Of a DNA stretch of 64,000 nucleotides, positions 1-9,343 are shown in pieces. A program made the position numbers and the translations under genes. Under the pieces are notes generated by a model. It was not told the origin of the DNA. It did not search any database and worked only from the letters and a program-made list of their open reading frames with translations. Each line of letters starts with the position of its first letter. Position 1 is the first letter of the stretch. This DNA is from Paracrocinitomix mangrovi (GTDB lineage Bacteria > Bacteroidota > Bacteroidia > Flavobacteriales_D > Crocinitomicaceae). The stretch lies in contig NZ_CP091819.1 of the NCBI RefSeq assembly GCF_019740355.2, positions 3,472,001 to 3,536,000 on the forward strand, given 5' to 3'.

Positions 1-2595
1 AATCATACTCATAAATCCTCCAGGAACTCCATGTCCTGTACAATCCACACAAGCAATGATAATTCGGTCATCATACTCTCTGATAAAGTAAAAATCACCA
101 CTAACAATATCCCTAGGCTTAAAGTAGATAAATGAGTAAGGGAAAAGTTCTAAAAAGTATTCAGTATGAGGTAAAATAGATGACTGAATACGCTTAGCAT
201 AATTAATACTAGCAGTCAAATCCTTATTAATTTCTTGAATAATTGATGCTTTTTCAACTACCTCTTTGGTCTTAATAGCGAGCTGCTCTTCTAAATAGAT
301 TTGATTTGCCTGTAGCCTTTTTGTTCTGATTCGTACAATAAGTATCATCAGTACTATCATGGCTACTATTACAATTAAGTAGAACCATACTTTTTTCCAA
401 AATGGTTTTGCAATAGTGATGGATATTCTCGCCGGCTCTTCTGAACATAATCCATCTTCATTACAGGCAATAACTTCAAAAGTGTATTCACCATCTGCAA
501 GTCTACCATATGTTGCGGTAGCTTCTTTTGAAAAGTTTGAAAACACTTCGTCATATCCCACCAATTTATATTGGTATTTTACTTTGTCCGGGTTTTTGAA
601 ACTTATTCCCACAAAATCAAAAACTACTCGGTAATTGTCATAAGGTAAGGTTATATTCTCCTTAATAGAATATACCTTGTCACCAATGGTTACCTTAAGT
701 AAATTTATAACCGGGGGAACTGCTTTTCTTCGGTCTTTTGAGGGGTCGTATTTGATAGCTCCTCCATCAGTTCCAAACCACAAATAACCTCTTTTATCAG
801 TAAATGTGGCTCTATTATTTATTTGATCGTCTATTCCTGATTTATGGTCATAAATATCAACTTTTCCTGTTTTTACATTTAGCTTACTTAATCCACCTCT
901 ATGACCTATCCAAACATATCCGTTAGCATCTTCAGCTATGGCATAACAATAATTAGATTTTAAACCTTCATTCATGCTATAATGAGAAAGTTCATCTTTT
1001 GTTTTTCTAAATATTCCGTTTTCAGAAGTAGCAATCCAAATGTCTCCATTTTTGCTTTCAGCTATGTCAATTACCTCTAATTCACCCGCATTTGTCAATT
1101 CAAATTGGGTGAGTTCCATGTTCTGAATAGCGTAAACATAACGACTATGTGTTCCCATCCAAATTGCTCCATCTCTAGACTTAATTACAGTTTGAATTGA
1201 GTTGTGGGCAAGTCCGGATTCAGTATCAAAAAGTGAGGTTGATCCATTTTCAGGATAATATAAGATCAACCCTCCTTCAGTAGCAATCCAAACATTGTAT
1301 TTGTCTCCGGTAATTTGATTGACCCTATTTTGCAAACTTCCATAATCCCAACTCAATTTTGCCATTTTATTGGTTCTCAGGTCGAAGTAATAAACTCCTT
1401 TTGTCGCCGTACCAATCCATAAAACAGAATCAATCTGATACAAACTTGTTACATTGGCATTTATAAATCCGTTGCTACTATTGTAAAAAGTCCATCCTGA
1501 ATCTAATTCACTGTTGATTCTAATTAATCCATTTTCAACTCCGTACCATTTATTATCCTCATCCACCCAAATTGATGAAACACTGTTGCCAAATTTTGAA
1601 GGATCGTGTTCATAAAAAGTAAAGAAATCATCTATAAGGTTGCTTAATCCTTGTCCAAAAGTTCCCACCCAAATATTTCCTTCTCTGTCTTGAAATACTG
1701 AATGAACATAATCACTTGACATTCCGGTTGAAGTATTGTATTCAGTTACCTCAAATTCAGAGTTTCCTAGTGTATCTGCATGTAATTTGATTAGCCCATT
1801 TCCATTGGTGCCTAACCAAATGTTCATTTGATTATCCTCAATGATCGTTTGAATTTGAAATTCACTTAAGTCATATTCGCTATCCCATGTTTGAAATTGT
1901 AATATACCCTGATTTAATCTTGTTTTGAATATCTCACCTTCTTGTAGAGAAAGTAAATAAACACCTTGAGTTTTTGAGGGTGAAATGTCCGTGATCCAGC
2001 TGCCTTCTTTGTATAGCTTTTTGAGTTCCCACTTTTGATTGTTTTTAACTAAATGTCCAAGTCCGTCAGCAGTTCCTACCAATATATTGTTTTCATCAAC
2101 ACATTGAATGGAGCTGAACATGCTGAGGTCAAAGTCTCCAATTTTTACAATACTTCCATCAACAATTTTAAATAAACCATCATTTTGACCAACACCATAT
2201 ATTTCATTGTTTACGCCATGAATATCATTGATTTGACTTTGAAGAGTGTCTTTACCAATTATTGAAGTGAAGCTTTCATTGTCGTATTTTGAAATGGCGC
2301 CTCCAACATGTCCAAACCACTGATTGAAAGATTCATCTGTAAATGAACAAGTGATTACTTCTTCTGCCAATCCATCTTTGAGTGTGTAAGTTTCAAATCG
2401 TTTACCGTCAAACTTGCATAAGCCTTCTCCTGTACCTACCCACAAGTATCCTTTGGGGTCCTGGTTAATTGAATAAATAAAGTTCTGAGAAATTCCATCC
2501 TCCGTTGTATACTGATTAAACCTAAATGTCTGTGCAGACAAAGGCTTAATTAGTACTAAGAAAAAGACTAATAATGTTAGATGGATTTTGGTCAT
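1..2595 (-). CDS. Two-component propeller / Y_Y_Y / SpoIIE phosphatase sensor (3' truncated by window edge)
   Basis: Open frame of 865 codons starting at ATG 2595 and still open at base 1, so the C-terminus is missing. Residues 1-22 form a signal peptide (MTKIHLTLLVFFLVLIKPLSA). Residues ~25-620 are repeated propeller blades of the type 'GYLWVGT.GGL.K' and 'NIWVGTFGQGL', typical of two-component regulator propellers. A Y_Y_Y-like beta domain follows at ~625-720, one membrane helix at ~732-755, a short coiled coil, and the start of a SpoIIE-type PP2C phosphatase with KPRDIVSGDFYF (~825) and DCTGHGVPGG (~850). The architecture is a periplasmic ligand sensor controlling a cytoplasmic serine phosphatase, probably acting on a STAS-domain protein. 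The ATG directly abuts the stop codon of the upstream secreted protein, so the two are probably co-transcribed. The signal it senses cannot be told. Confidence 0.9.
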   Translation of the reverse strand, partial: MTKIHLTLLVFFLVLIKPLSAQTFRFNQYTTEDGISQNFIYSINQDPKGYLWVGTGEGLCKFDGKRFETYTLKDGLAEEVITCSFTDESFNQWFGHVGGAISKYDNESFTSIIGKDTLQSQINDIHGVNNEIYGVGQNDGLFKIVDGSIVKIGDFDLSMFSSIQCVDENNILVGTADGLGHLVKNNQKWELKKLYKEGSWITDISPSKTQGVYLLSLQEGEIFKTRLNQGILQFQTWDSEYDLSEFQIQTIIEDNQMNIWLGTNGNGLIKLHADTLGNSEFEVTEYNTSTGMSSDYVHSVFQDREGNIWVGTFGQGLSNLIDDFFTFYEHDPSKFGNSVSSIWVDEDNKWYGVENGLIRINSELDSGWTFYNSSNGFINANVTSLYQIDSVLWIGTATKGVYYFDLRTNKMAKLSWDYGSLQNRVNQITGDKYNVWIATEGGLILYYPENGSTSLFDTESGLAHNSIQTVIKSRDGAIWMGTHSRYVYAIQNMELTQFELTNAGELEVIDIAESKNGDIWIATSENGIFRKTKDELSHYSMNEGLKSNYCYAIAEDANGYVWIGHRGGLSKLNVKTGKVDIYDHKSGIDDQINNRATFTDKRGYLWFGTDGGAIKYDPSKDRRKAVPPVINLLKVTIGDKVYSIKENITLPYDNYRVVFDFVGISFKNPDKVKYQYKLVGYDEVFSNFSKEATATYGRLADGEYTFEVIACNEDGLCSEEPARISITIAKPFWKKVWFYLIVIVAMIVLMILIVRIRTKRLQANQIYLEEQLAIKTKEVVEKASIIQEINKDLTASINYAKRIQSSILPHTEYFLELFPYSFIYFKPRDIVSGDFYFIREYDDRIIIACVDCTGHGVPGGFMSMI

Positions 2596-3558
2596 TTATT
2601 TGTTGGGCGTCAGCTTTATTGAAGTGGGTGGTTTGGGTACTCCTCCAATCGGAATTGTGTAAAACGGTAGTGTTTCGTTATACTGGTTAGTAATGTAAAA
2701 ACTTACATTATTGTTTTTAGCCGGTTTGCCTTTGTGCTTATGAAACTGCACATCAAAAGACGATTCCTTTTCACTTTCTTTAATTTCGTGCTCGCTATTT
2801 TTCCAATTACCATCTCCGGATTTATCTAAATGAATGGCAAATCTAGTGTTTGTGATAATTTTCATTTCTCCATCATTGTCCCAATCAAAATTCCCTTGTT
2901 TTACAGAAATTACTTCACTATCGATATAAGGATATACGTGTGAAACTTCTTTTGGATCATCATGCATTCTAAAAGTATACTCAAAAGTAAATGCATTTCC
3001 TCCTTCAATTTCAACATTTGATGTTTTTGAAGTACTCAGAAAATATTTGTACAAATTTCCATCATCTCCCGATATACCTTCAGCGATTACTTTGAAAACA
3101 TAACCGCCATATTTTGATGTCAATTCTCCAGAAGTTGGATTAAAAGGCCCAAATGTGTACCATTTTTGATCATATCCATCACCAAATGTTTTAGTTGCTA
3201 ATAGATTTCCACTTTTATAATTACCAATAGGGTTAGATGCTCTTGCATCCTTTTCTGTAACACAGCCTTTACCACCGTAAACACTAAATTTAGTTTTGGT
3301 GTTCCATTCTCCTTTCTTTTCATCTATGGTTCCGCCAACGCCCGGATCATAAACTCTGATATAAACAGGATCTTTATGCGTTTTTGGAATGACAAAAAAG
3401 AAAGTTTGTGAAAAATCATCATCCCCCCATGACTTGTCCCCTTTATTTCCAAAAGTGACTAAATAAGGAATGTTTTCTTCAGTAGCCGGAACAGCTTGCG
3501 AAAACCCATTAAATGTGATGATAACTCCAATAAATGCGGTAAATAATAAACTTTTCAT
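2596..3558 (-). CDS. Secreted protein of unknown function
   Basis: 320 aa with an N-terminal signal peptide (MKSLLFTAFIGVIITFNGFSQA). The mature part is beta-rich, with many glycines and aspartates and a segment DWDNDGEMKI resembling a calcium-binding type loop. I do not recognise the family. There is no T9SS C-terminal sorting domain, so it is probably periplasmic or exported another way. Its stop is immediately followed by the start of the propeller/SpoIIE sensor gene, so an operon is very likely. A role as ligand-binding or accessory partner of that sensor is only an inference from context. Confidence 0.75.
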   Translation of the reverse strand: MKSLLFTAFIGVIITFNGFSQAVPATEENIPYLVTFGNKGDKSWGDDDFSQTFFFVIPKTHKDPVYIRVYDPGVGGTIDEKKGEWNTKTKFSVYGGKGCVTEKDARASNPIGNYKSGNLLATKTFGDGYDQKWYTFGPFNPTSGELTSKYGGYVFKVIAEGISGDDGNLYKYFLSTSKTSNVEIEGGNAFTFEYTFRMHDDPKEVSHVYPYIDSEVISVKQGNFDWDNDGEMKIITNTRFAIHLDKSGDGNWKNSEHEIKESEKESSFDVQFHKHKGKPAKNNNVSFYITNQYNETLPFYTIPIGGVPKPPTSIKLTPNK

Positions 3559-3804
3559 GAGTAAACTTTATTGCCTTCAATTCAAATATCAGGCCATTGT
3601 TATTCATTGTATTCTTTCCTTCCCCTTTTGGAATTTGAACAGCACTAAATATAATTAAATTAATATGAATTGATAAAACCCCGACACTCATATTATTCTT
3701 AGGTATTGATAATTAGGTTTTAACACCGAGTGAATCCAAATAAAATTTAACACTCCGATTATTTTTAGTTAAAAAATATTTAACTTGCAGCAATTCATAC
3801 CTCA

Positions 3805-6501
3805 ATGAAAGCTATAATAAACAACGTATTTGGAAAGGGAATTGCCTTTTTGGCTTTTTTACTTTTTGTAAATCAAGGTCTTGCGCAGCCATCCAATGAT
3901 GATCCATGTAATGCAATTCCGTTAACTGTAGGAACAAGTTGTTCATATTCAACTTATACAAATGCCAATGCCACGGCAACTTCAGGTGTTACAGCTCCGG
4001 GTTGTGCCAGTTACTCTGGAGGTGACGTTTGGTTTACGGTTACAGTTCCTGCAGGAGGACAAGTAACAATTGATTTTATTCAAGGTGTTATGACTGATGG
4101 TGGAGCTGCAGCATATAGTGGTAACAACTGTAATTCATTGAATCTTTTATCCTGTAATGATGACGGAAGTACAAATGGATTGATGCCCTTGTTAACAGTT
4201 ACCGGTCAAACTCCGGGTTCTACTCTTTATATCAGAGTGTGGGAGTATGGAAACAATAATAATGGAACATTTGGTATATGTGCTACTGAACCTGCAGGCC
4301 CTCCAGCGAATGATGATTGTACAGGAGCCACACCTCTTACTGTTAATCCGGATGATAACTGTGGAACGACAACTGCAGGAACAATTGAGAGTGCAACCGC
4401 ATCTTCACAAGCAAGCGGATGCAGTGGAACAGCAGATGATGATGTATGGTTTTCATTTACAGCAACAAGTACAACTCAGTATATTGATTTACTTAATGTT
4501 TCAGGGAGTACGACGGATTTATATCACAGTGTTTATTCAGGAACCTGTGGTTCAATTGGATCACCTATTTCTTGTAGTGATCCCAATAGTAGCACTGTAT
4601 CTGGTTTAACTGTTGGAAACACTTATTATGTAAGAGTTTATTCATGGACCAGTACTACAGGTCAAACAACTGATTTTGATATTTGTATTGGAACGCCACC
4701 GCCGCCTCCACCTAATGATGACTGCACTGGTGCTATTTCTTTACCAGTGAATCCAGACGATAATTGTGGATCTACAACAGCAGGAACCATTGGTGGTGCC
4801 ACACAATCTTCACAAACAAATGATTGTGGTGGAACAGCAGATGATGATGTTTGGTTTTCTTTTACCGCAACAAGTACAACTCAGTATATTGATTTGTTAA
4901 ATGTATCCGGAAGTACAACTGATTTATATCACAGTGTGTACGATATTAACAACTGTAATAGTATAGGATCTGCTTTGGTATGTAGTGATCCAAACAGCAG
5001 TACTGTGTCTGGTTTAACAATTGGAAATACATATTATGTAAGAGTTTTTTCATGGACAAGTACAGCTGGTCAGGTTACAGATTTTGATATTTGTATTGGA
5101 ACACCGCCACCGCCACCACCTAATGATGATTGTACAGGGGCAGAGCCGGTAACAATGTCTACAACAACTTGTAATTACACTTCAGGTACAATTGGAGGGG
5201 CAACACAATCTTCACAAACCAATGATTGTGGAGGGACAGCAGATGATGATGTTTGGTATTCATTTGTGGCAACATCAAATACGGCAATTGTAAGTTTGAC
5301 AAATGTGAGTGGAAGTACAACCGATTTGTATCACAGTGTTTATTCAGGTACCTGTAATTCAATTGGTACAGCAATTTCATGTAGTGATCCAAATTCAAGT
5401 TCAATAACCGGATTGACAATTGGGAACACTTATTATGTAAGAGTTTATTCTTGGACAAGTACGGCGGGACAAACTACTGATTTTGATATCTGTATTATGG
5501 AAACAGGGGCATGCGGAACTCCTGCAACACAAGATTACTGTATGGCTCCGGCATTACTTACACCAGGCGCAGGAAGTTTCTCAGCCAATACTTCAGGAAC
5601 TTATACTGATGATGAGCCCGCAAATCTATCATCACTATTTTGTGGATCAATTGAAAATAATTCATGGTATGAGTTTGTGGCCACTTCGTCAACTGCAACT
5701 TTTGACTTTGTGAGTGTGACAGGATGCACATCCGGGATTCAAGCAGAGGTTTATGATGTTACACAGGACGTAAATGGGTGTTGTACTGGTTTTACATCAA
5801 TGTCTAATTGTTGGAACCCAAGTACTGCTACAAGTGGTACAGTAACCGCAACAGGATTAACTGTTGGACAGACCTATGTATTAATGGTTGATGGTTATGG
5901 AGGGGATGTTTGTGATTTTACAGTTTCAAACTGGACAGCTTATGGTATTCTTCCTGTAACATTGGTAGATTTTGTAGGAATGACTTTGCCGGATGCAAAT
6001 CAATTAAGTTGGGTAACCAAAACAGAAACAGACAATGATCATTTTAATGTTTTGAGATCCTATAATGGAATGGATTTTGAGAAAATTGGAGAAATAGGAG
6101 GGGCTGGAACAACAGTGGCTGAACATCAATATCAATTCTCGGATAGAGAAATCCGACATGGTAAGGTGTATTATAAATTGGAACAAGTTGACTATAATGG
6201 ACAAGCCGCGGTTACCGAAACGATTGTATTGAATAGGGAAGTGACCGGGAATGGAGTGGTAGATATTTGGCCAAATCCGGCCACTGAGAAGTTAATGGTT
6301 GAAATTAACGGTGAGCACCATATTTCAGGAAAATTAGAAGTTTTGGATGCAAGAGGTGTTGTGGTTAAAGTGATAAATATTGACATAGAACATTCTCAAT
6401 TGTTAGAGATTGATTTGCTTGATTTAGAAAATGGTGTTTACATGTTAAGATACCAGGATCAAACAGGCTTAGTTCAAATGAATAAATTTATTAAGTCGTA
6501 A
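3805..6501 (+). CDS. T9SS-secreted tandem-repeat surface protein
   Basis: 898 aa. The signal peptide ends near residue 28 (NQGLAQ). The body has five ~135-residue units: a divergent first (~30-168), three closely similar ones starting with NDDCTGA at residues 169, 304 and 440, and a divergent fifth (~573-715). Each unit has DDVWFSFTATS, LYHSVY and TYYVRVYSWTS motifs and resembles bacterial pre-peptidase (PPC-like) beta-sandwich domains. Proline-rich hinges (TPPPPPPNDDC) join the central units, and paired cysteines suggest disulphides. Residues ~720-810 are the LPVTLVDF...YYKLEQVDYNG module common before sorting domains, and the last ~80 residues (IWPNPATEKL... to the end) are a T9SS type A sorting domain. 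Likely an outer-surface adhesin or secreted binding protein; the ligand is unknown. The small gene 6504-6896 follows after 2 bp. Confidence 0.88.
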   Translation: MKAIINNVFGKGIAFLAFLLFVNQGLAQPSNDDPCNAIPLTVGTSCSYSTYTNANATATSGVTAPGCASYSGGDVWFTVTVPAGGQVTIDFIQGVMTDGGAAAYSGNNCNSLNLLSCNDDGSTNGLMPLLTVTGQTPGSTLYIRVWEYGNNNNGTFGICATEPAGPPANDDCTGATPLTVNPDDNCGTTTAGTIESATASSQASGCSGTADDDVWFSFTATSTTQYIDLLNVSGSTTDLYHSVYSGTCGSIGSPISCSDPNSSTVSGLTVGNTYYVRVYSWTSTTGQTTDFDICIGTPPPPPPNDDCTGAISLPVNPDDNCGSTTAGTIGGATQSSQTNDCGGTADDDVWFSFTATSTTQYIDLLNVSGSTTDLYHSVYDINNCNSIGSALVCSDPNSSTVSGLTIGNTYYVRVFSWTSTAGQVTDFDICIGTPPPPPPNDDCTGAEPVTMSTTTCNYTSGTIGGATQSSQTNDCGGTADDDVWYSFVATSNTAIVSLTNVSGSTTDLYHSVYSGTCNSIGTAISCSDPNSSSITGLTIGNTYYVRVYSWTSTAGQTTDFDICIMETGACGTPATQDYCMAPALLTPGAGSFSANTSGTYTDDEPANLSSLFCGSIENNSWYEFVATSSTATFDFVSVTGCTSGIQAEVYDVTQDVNGCCTGFTSMSNCWNPSTATSGTVTATGLTVGQTYVLMVDGYGGDVCDFTVSNWTAYGILPVTLVDFVGMTLPDANQLSWVTKTETDNDHFNVLRSYNGMDFEKIGEIGGAGTTVAEHQYQFSDREIRHGKVYYKLEQVDYNGQAAVTETIVLNREVTGNGVVDIWPNPATEKLMVEINGEHHISGKLEVLDARGVVVKVINIDIEHSQLLEIDLLDLENGVYMLRYQDQTGLVQMNKFIKS

Positions 6502-6503
6502 AA

Positions 6504-6896
6504 ATGAAAGCATTATTTAGCATATTATTCCTTTGCAGTGGATTGTTACTGTTTGGTCAAACAACAGTTGGAGTTGAAAATAAAGGTGATTTTACAACAG
6601 ATGAGGATAAGGCTTTTGAGAAAGCTTATTATGAAGTAAAGCAAAATGGCGAAACAGCTTTTACTATTGATGTGGAATTTAAGGATGTCCCCTTTGATGT
6701 AGCAAAATTTAGAATGATTAAAGACCAAATGCTTTTAAAAGAAGGAATCTTTAAAGTGGAATTGATTAAGGATAATAAAACTATTAGAGTGTGCCATCTT
6801 TCATTTATTGAGGTAGAAACTATAAAGTCTTTTATTATTCCTTATAGACAGGATTTTGATACAACGGAAAAAGAGCCTTTTGAGTTTAAGCTCTAA
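6504..6896 (+). CDS. Small secreted protein of unknown function
   Basis: 130 aa with a signal peptide (MKALFSILFLCSGLLLFGQ). The ATG lies 2 bp after the stop of the T9SS repeat protein, indicating one operon. The mature part is about 110 residues of alternating beta/alpha character, with no cysteine pair and no sorting domain. I do not recognise a family. Its 3' end overlaps the convergent gene at 6886-7380 by 11 bp. Context suggests a periplasmic or accessory partner of the upstream surface protein, but nothing in its sequence proves that. Confidence 0.7.
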   Translation: MKALFSILFLCSGLLLFGQTTVGVENKGDFTTDEDKAFEKAYYEVKQNGETAFTIDVEFKDVPFDVAKFRMIKDQMLLKEGIFKVELIKDNKTIRVCHLSFIEVETIKSFIIPYRQDFDTTEKEPFEFKL

Positions 6897-7380
6897 AATC
6901 TGATTGAATCATGTCGTTGCTTTTGGTGTTGTTTAATGGTGTACCATAAGCTTCTAAATGCAAGTCTACTATTTCCATTAATTGACTGATTTCATATTCA
7001 AATAGAAGTTCAACATTCAATTCTGAGGTCCAAATACTCTTTAAAAAAACTGAATCAGCAATTCCGTTCACCACTAAATTGGCTACAGTATTATTGAGTT
7101 CATTTTTGTTTACCGAAGTTGCGAAAATGGCATGGCATCCTTTGTTTTCAAAATAGGAAAGTAAGCTTTGAACTGTATGCTGCGGATTTTCATGTGATAT
7201 AAATCCAATTTTCACTCTGTTTATAGTTAGAAGATGAATTGTGTCCCCTCTTAAATCTGTAGGAGCAAAAGTAGATTTTACACCTTCGTAATTTTGTTGA
7301 ATGTTGGCGATTAAACTTTTAATGTGTCTTGGTTTACCATTTCCTAGTTTGTCTTCAAGTATGTAAATTTTTGTTTTCAT
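6886..7380 (-). CDS. Hypothetical cytoplasmic protein
   Basis: 164 aa, no signal peptide or membrane segment. The N-terminal third has alternating hydrophobic strands (KIYILED, TIHLLTI, KIGFISH) in a Rossmann or P-loop-like alpha/beta pattern, but no intact Walker A motif is visible, so I do not call it an NTPase. It ends convergently within the last 11 bp of the small secreted gene. A 126-bp gap separates it from the response regulator gene downstream on the same strand. Function unknown. Confidence 0.65.
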   Translation of the reverse strand: MKTKIYILEDKLGNGKPRHIKSLIANIQQNYEGVKSTFAPTDLRGDTIHLLTINRVKIGFISHENPQHTVQSLLSYFENKGCHAIFATSVNKNELNNTVANLVVNGIADSVFLKSIWTSELNVELLFEYEISQLMEIVDLHLEAYGTPLNNTKSNDMIQSDFRA

Positions 7381-7506
7381 AAAAATAGTCTGAGGTTATT
7401 TAAATTGTAGTTGTTTGTAAGGACAGGCAATTTGGACAATATTTTGTACAATTCAATCAGGATTAAATCTGATTTTGACTAAAAAAATGATAGGTGTTTT
7501 AACCGA

Positions 7507-8181
7507 TTAAATCAAGCCGATTTTGAAAGCGTATTTTATAAGACCAGCTGTATTTTTAACTTGTAATTTACTGATAATGTTTTGTCTATGAGAGTCAATT
7601 GTACGCTTACTGACGTTTAATTCACCAGCAATTTCTTCATTGGTCATTTCAGAAGCAATCAATGCTAAAACTTCTTTTTCTCGTTTAGTTAAAATATCAT
7701 GATCCTGACTTACTGAACTTCGTAATTGCTTTTCTTTTTGAAACTTGGACTCATTGTATGGATTCATCAATTTAATGGCAACTTCATTGCTGTAATAATG
7801 TCCTCCATTAATTATGGTGTCAATGGCTTCATCAAGGATTTCAGTTCCGGCATTTTTTAGCAGATAACCCACCGCACCTGCGTTGATCATACTGCGTATT
7901 TCATACTCTTCATTGTACATTGATATGGCCACTATTTTAGTAAACTTATCTAGTTTGAGTATTTCCTGTGTTACACTTATGCCGTCTCTGTCAGGCATAT
8001 TGATGTCCATAAAGATAATATCGTAGTTGTTTACCTTACACAAAGTAATGGCATCATCACCATTGATAGCTTCATCTATCTTGTCAATCCTTCCTTGGAA
8101 TCGACCATTTTCAATTGTGTATTTGATACCATTTCGTACCAATTTATGATCATCTACAATTAAAATTCTAAACTTCTTCAT
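7507..8181 (-). CDS. NarL/FixJ-family response regulator (receiver + LuxR HTH)
   Basis: 224 aa. The receiver domain has the acidic pair D10/D11, the phospho-acceptor D59 in IIFMDINMPDRDG and the conserved lysine K109 in VGYLLKNAG. The output domain (~163-205) is a LuxR-type helix-turn-helix: LTKREKEVLALIASEMTNEE followed by NVSKRTIDSHRQNI. Its start overlaps the 3' end of the PAS histidine kinase gene by 14 bp, so the two form a cognate pair. Expected role: phosphorylation-dependent DNA binding. No target site is identifiable here. Confidence 0.95.
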   Translation of the reverse strand: MKKFRILIVDDHKLVRNGIKYTIENGRFQGRIDKIDEAINGDDAITLCKVNNYDIIFMDINMPDRDGISVTQEILKLDKFTKIVAISMYNEEYEIRSMINAGAVGYLLKNAGTEILDEAIDTIINGGHYYSNEVAIKLMNPYNESKFQKEKQLRSSVSQDHDILTKREKEVLALIASEMTNEEIAGELNVSKRTIDSHRQNIISKLQVKNTAGLIKYAFKIGLI

Positions 8182-9340
8182 TAGATTGGATTACAGGGAA
8201 AATCACATGGGTAGAAGTTCCTTTTCCTATTTTACTTTCAATAATTAATTCACCATTAAATGCTTTCACTTTTGTTTTAAGATTATTATATCCTCTGTTT
8301 TCTCTTATAACATCAAGCTTTGCTGTGTCAAAACCTACACCATTATCTTTTAATAGTAGGCTTACTTTTTTTCCATTGTCTATCAAATTTAGTTCAATCC
8401 AAAGTTTTGTGGCATTTGCATGTTTTATCATGTTGTTAACAAACTCTTGAGCAATTCTGTATATCACGATTTCCAGATCACCTTCAAAGCGTTTGACTTC
8501 ATCATTTTTTGAGAAGATAACTTCTAAATTGTCATGAACTTTTAATTTGCCAACCATATCTGCTATGGCCATGTTCAACCCACCGCGCGTTAAAACGCTT
8601 GGCATTAAGTTAAACGAAATTTCTCTTAAATGTTTTATTGAACCATCAAGAATTTCCATACAAGTGGCCATAATTTCCTGCGATTTCTCAGGATTGTCAA
8701 TTTGTTTTTTGAGATTACTGATCATCAATTTTGTCATTGATAGCTCTTGTCCGAGAGAATCATGAAGATCATCTGCAATTCTTTTATGTTCAGCTTGCTG
8801 AGTCTGGAAAATGGTTTTTAAAATGAGGTTTTCACGCTCTTTTTGTTCAGTAATATCTTTGATTGAAACTAGATATCCTTTGAAATGGTCATACCTGTCT
8901 AAAATTTTTGAGCAGGTAAGCTGACCGATTATATTCTTTCTTTTGCCTTTAACTACTGTTTCTATTAAAACACCATTTTCTCCTGCTTCTAGTTGGCTTT
9001 TGATTTTTTTAAAAATGTTCTCTTCTTGAATAAAGTCATCAAATAGATAAGAAGAATTTTCAATGGAAATACCTAGCGTCAGTTCAACCGCAATATTAAT
9101 ATCAGTTAAACGTCCTTCTTCATCCAATATCATCACCAGATCAGTCACTGCATTAAAAATGCTACTGAAATAATCTCGAGAAACATTGGCGGATTCTAAT
9201 TCTTCACCTAATATGTTGATCCCACTGATGATCATGTCCAGCTCATTGAGGTCGTCTGAAATGGGGCCTTTGTAATCGTAGTTACCTGCAGAATATTCTA
9301 CCAATAATTTACTTATTTCATCTATTTGATCTGAAGACAT
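8168..9340 (-). CDS. Cytoplasmic PAS-domain sensor histidine kinase (HisKA_3 type)
   Basis: 390 aa with no membrane segment. Residues ~1-55 are helical and linker-like, ~60-165 a PAS domain (FNAVTDLVMILDEEGRLTDI to YLVSIKDITEQKERE), and ~180-260 the dimerisation/phosphotransfer domain with the acceptor H193 in IADDLHDSLGQ, the NarX/DegS-type HisKA_3 signature. The C-terminal HATPase has an N-box (EFVNNMIKHA) and G-box (KDNGVGFD). It overlaps the response regulator by 14 bp and follows the STAS-like gene by 3 bp, making a three-gene operon. A cytoplasmic PAS suggests an internal signal such as redox state or a small ligand; which one is not visible. Confidence 0.95.
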   Translation of the reverse strand: MSSDQIDEISKLLVEYSAGNYDYKGPISDDLNELDMIISGINILGEELESANVSRDYFSSIFNAVTDLVMILDEEGRLTDINIAVELTLGISIENSSYLFDDFIQEENIFKKIKSQLEAGENGVLIETVVKGKRKNIIGQLTCSKILDRYDHFKGYLVSIKDITEQKERENLILKTIFQTQQAEHKRIADDLHDSLGQELSMTKLMISNLKKQIDNPEKSQEIMATCMEILDGSIKHLREISFNLMPSVLTRGGLNMAIADMVGKLKVHDNLEVIFSKNDEVKRFEGDLEIVIYRIAQEFVNNMIKHANATKLWIELNLIDNGKKVSLLLKDNGVGFDTAKLDVIRENRGYNNLKTKVKAFNGELIIESKIGKGTSTHVIFPVIQSNEEV

Positions 9341-9343
9341 TAT

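Noticed and set aside
416-634. 72-codon plus-strand frame near the left edge
   Set aside because: It lies opposite the long propeller/SpoIIE frame, which has clear domain motifs; it shows no signal, motif or start context of its own.
4247-4609. 120-codon frame inside the repeat adhesin
   Set aside because: A +2 shadow of the T9SS repeat gene with repetitive Leu/Val/Gln composition created by the tandem repeats.
5159-5458. 99-codon minus-strand frame
   Set aside because: Antisense shadow of the repeat adhesin; Leu/His/Asn-rich with no recognisable features.
4309-5500. CRISPR-like spaced repeats
   Set aside because: The regularly spaced similar stretches are 405-bp in-frame protein repeats, not 20-40 bp repeats with unique spacers.
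6886-7380. P-loop NTPase
   Set aside because: Alternating strands suggest an alpha/beta fold, but there is no GxxxxGK[ST] motif.
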